A stretch of DNA of 14,449 bases, taken from the NCBI GenBank assembly GCA_019695435.1, contig JACTVF010000026.1:1-14449 (forward strand). Direction: 5' to 3'. This DNA is from Methanoregulaceae archaeon (GTDB taxonomy: Archaea > Halobacteriota > Methanomicrobia > Methanomicrobiales > Methanospirillaceae). Made by a program: the position numbers and the translations under genes. Of the stretch, positions 13,419 to 14,449 are shown in pieces; within the stretch, counting starts at the first letter, position 1; the number at the start of each line of letters is the position of its first letter. Below the pieces are notes generated by a model. The model saw nothing but the letters and a program-made list of their open reading frames with translations. It was not told the origin of the DNA and ran no database searches.

Positions 13419-14449
13419 ATAAAAACGACCGGATCCCGGATAAAAGGAGCGGGGAGAGGAAGCGGAAGAGGGCGGGGTTCCTGATGAGAATCCCGGCCAC
13501 TTTCCCCGGCCGGTCCATATCGCCGTACTTCACAATCTCATCGACTATTTCCGGGTCGCTCATTGCGAGGATCAGCCGGTCAATCGTCTCCGGGGACAGG
13601 TGCTGGCGCATCTTATAGAGACGAAACCCAAGCGCGAGTTCCCTTCCGAGATCTGCCTTCCAGCGCCGTTCGAATTCTGCGAGAGATGCGTCGGAAAACG
13701 TGTCGTTTTCGCAGCATGCGGCCGCTACAGAAGCCGCATGGCGGGCAGAGCGGACGCCGGTGTAGACCCCGCCGCCTGAGGTGGGCTTGGCAAACCCTGC
13801 TGCATCCCCCACAAAGAGGGTACGGCGGCCGTACGTTTTGGGCATCACTCCCAATGGGATCGTGCCGGTGACCAGATTGAGGTCGGACTGAAGACCGATC
13901 CTGTGGATAAATGCAGAAAAGCGTTCCCGCACCAGTATCGTCCCGCACAGCCCTGCCCTGACCCGGCCGTTCCCGGACGGGATGACCCAGCCGAAGAATT
14001 CAGGGGATGCATCCGGGTAGAGTCCGACAAGACCGGGATCGTTATCGAGTTTTCCCTCGGCCTGGATGCCGGCGAGGTACACCGGGGCCCGTTCCATCCC
14101 GTAGATACGGGCAATCGTGCTCCGGGGCCCGTCAGCTGCGATCAGGATTTTAAAGGAAAACTCCTCGTGCCCGTTGATCCCCCGGGTGATCACCCGATTA
14201 TCCCTGACAGCACAGACCGTAGTTTTGAGCCGGAAGTCTGCTCCCGCGTCCGCTGCAGTCTCTGCCATCTCGCGGTCGAGCATACCCCGGTCCACGACGT
14301 ACGCTTTGGGTTTTTTCGCATCGATAACAAGGGCATGCCCTGTACCGGAGAGAATGCGTGCACCGGTCACGGTATTCAGAATGGGACGCCGGGAAACAGC
14401 GCACTCATCGAAAGCAGCAAGGGACAGGAGGCCGGCGCACTGCACCGGG
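13417..14449 (-). CDS. Geranylgeranyl reductase family protein, N-terminus beyond window
   Basis: This is a FAD-dependent oxidoreductase of the geranylgeranyl/digeranylgeranylglycerophospholipid reductase family, which saturates isoprenoid chains of archaeal membrane lipids. The 344 visible residues lack the N-terminal FAD-binding Rossmann motif, which lies beyond the right edge. The frame is open to the window end, and the apparent first codon (GTG in P-V-Q-C-A-G) is internal. Numbering from that GTG codon, visible motifs are YVVDRGMLDREMA (49-61), AADGPRST (103-110), the FAD-ribityl motif GDAAG (213-217) followed by the substrate-site region PTSGGGVYTG (221-230), and a helical C-terminal part. 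The P-V-Q-C-A-G-L start matches the cysteine-containing segment usual after the first beta strands. The stop is TAA at 13417-13419. Some members reduce other isoprenoids, so the exact substrate is open. Confidence 0.9.
   Translation of the reverse strand, partial: PVQCAGLLSLAAFDECAVSRRPILNTVTGARILSGTGHALVIDAKKPKAYVVDRGMLDREMAETAADAGADFRLKTTVCAVRDNRVITRGINGHEEFSFKILIAADGPRSTIARIYGMERAPVYLAGIQAEGKLDNDPGLVGLYPDASPEFFGWVIPSGNGRVRAGLCGTILVRERFSAFIHRIGLQSDLNLVTGTIPLGVMPKTYGRRTLFVGDAAGFAKPTSGGGVYTGVRSARHAASVAAACCENDTFSDASLAEFERRWKADLGRELALGFRLYKMRQHLSPETIDRLILAMSDPEIVDEIVKYGDMDRPGKVAGILIRNPALFRFLSPLLLSGIRSFL

Overview
The window looks like chromosomal DNA of a methanogenic euryarchaeon, most likely order Methanomicrobiales (Methanoregula-like). 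The signs are a geranylgeranyl-reductase-family flavoprotein of the archaeal lipid type, a CbiMNQO cobalt importer, a long TPR protein, TATA-box promoters with short or absent leaders, and T-run terminators. The taxon is inferred from gene style, not from a database search.

Layout. 1-1406 (-): N-terminal 468 residues of a TPR protein that runs off the left edge. 1584-2816 (-): a class I/II aminotransferase with one in-frame TGA. 3009-3299 (+): a 96-residue membrane protein. 3332-7911 (-): a metal operon in the order cbiM, cbiN, cbiQ, cbiO, a His-rich CDF exporter, and a 121-residue protein of unknown function; cbiM carries one in-frame TAA. 8150-8953 (+): a winged-helix regulator divergent from cbiM. 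8954-9702: a long gene-free stretch with repeats and a cluster of hairpins. 9703-13079 (+): a DtxR/MntR-like regulator followed by a zinc-type ABC importer (znuA, znuC, znuB). 13080-13416: a second gene-free stretch with nested hairpins, three TGTACT copies and flanking T-runs. 13417-14449 (-): a geranylgeranyl-reductase-family protein cut by the right edge.

How the genes work together. Most of the window is divalent-metal homeostasis. The cbi operon should import cobalt, which methanogens need for corrinoids, and the CDF gene in the same transcript would export surplus Co/Zn-type ions. The znu cluster should import zinc. An inverted repeat with half-sites TTGGG and CCCAA, separated by 5 bases, lies at the promoter of the DtxR-like gene and again at the znuA promoter, so the regulator probably controls itself and the transporter.

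Most worth a second look: two otherwise intact conserved genes each broken by a single in-frame stop; the shared palindromic operator together with a regulator that has lost expected metal ligands; a four-cysteine insert in ZnuC; an unrecognised C-terminal domain on CbiO; and two intergenic stretches that fold like RNA or may be dispersed repeats. No CRISPR array, tRNA, rRNA, insertion sequence or integrase was seen.
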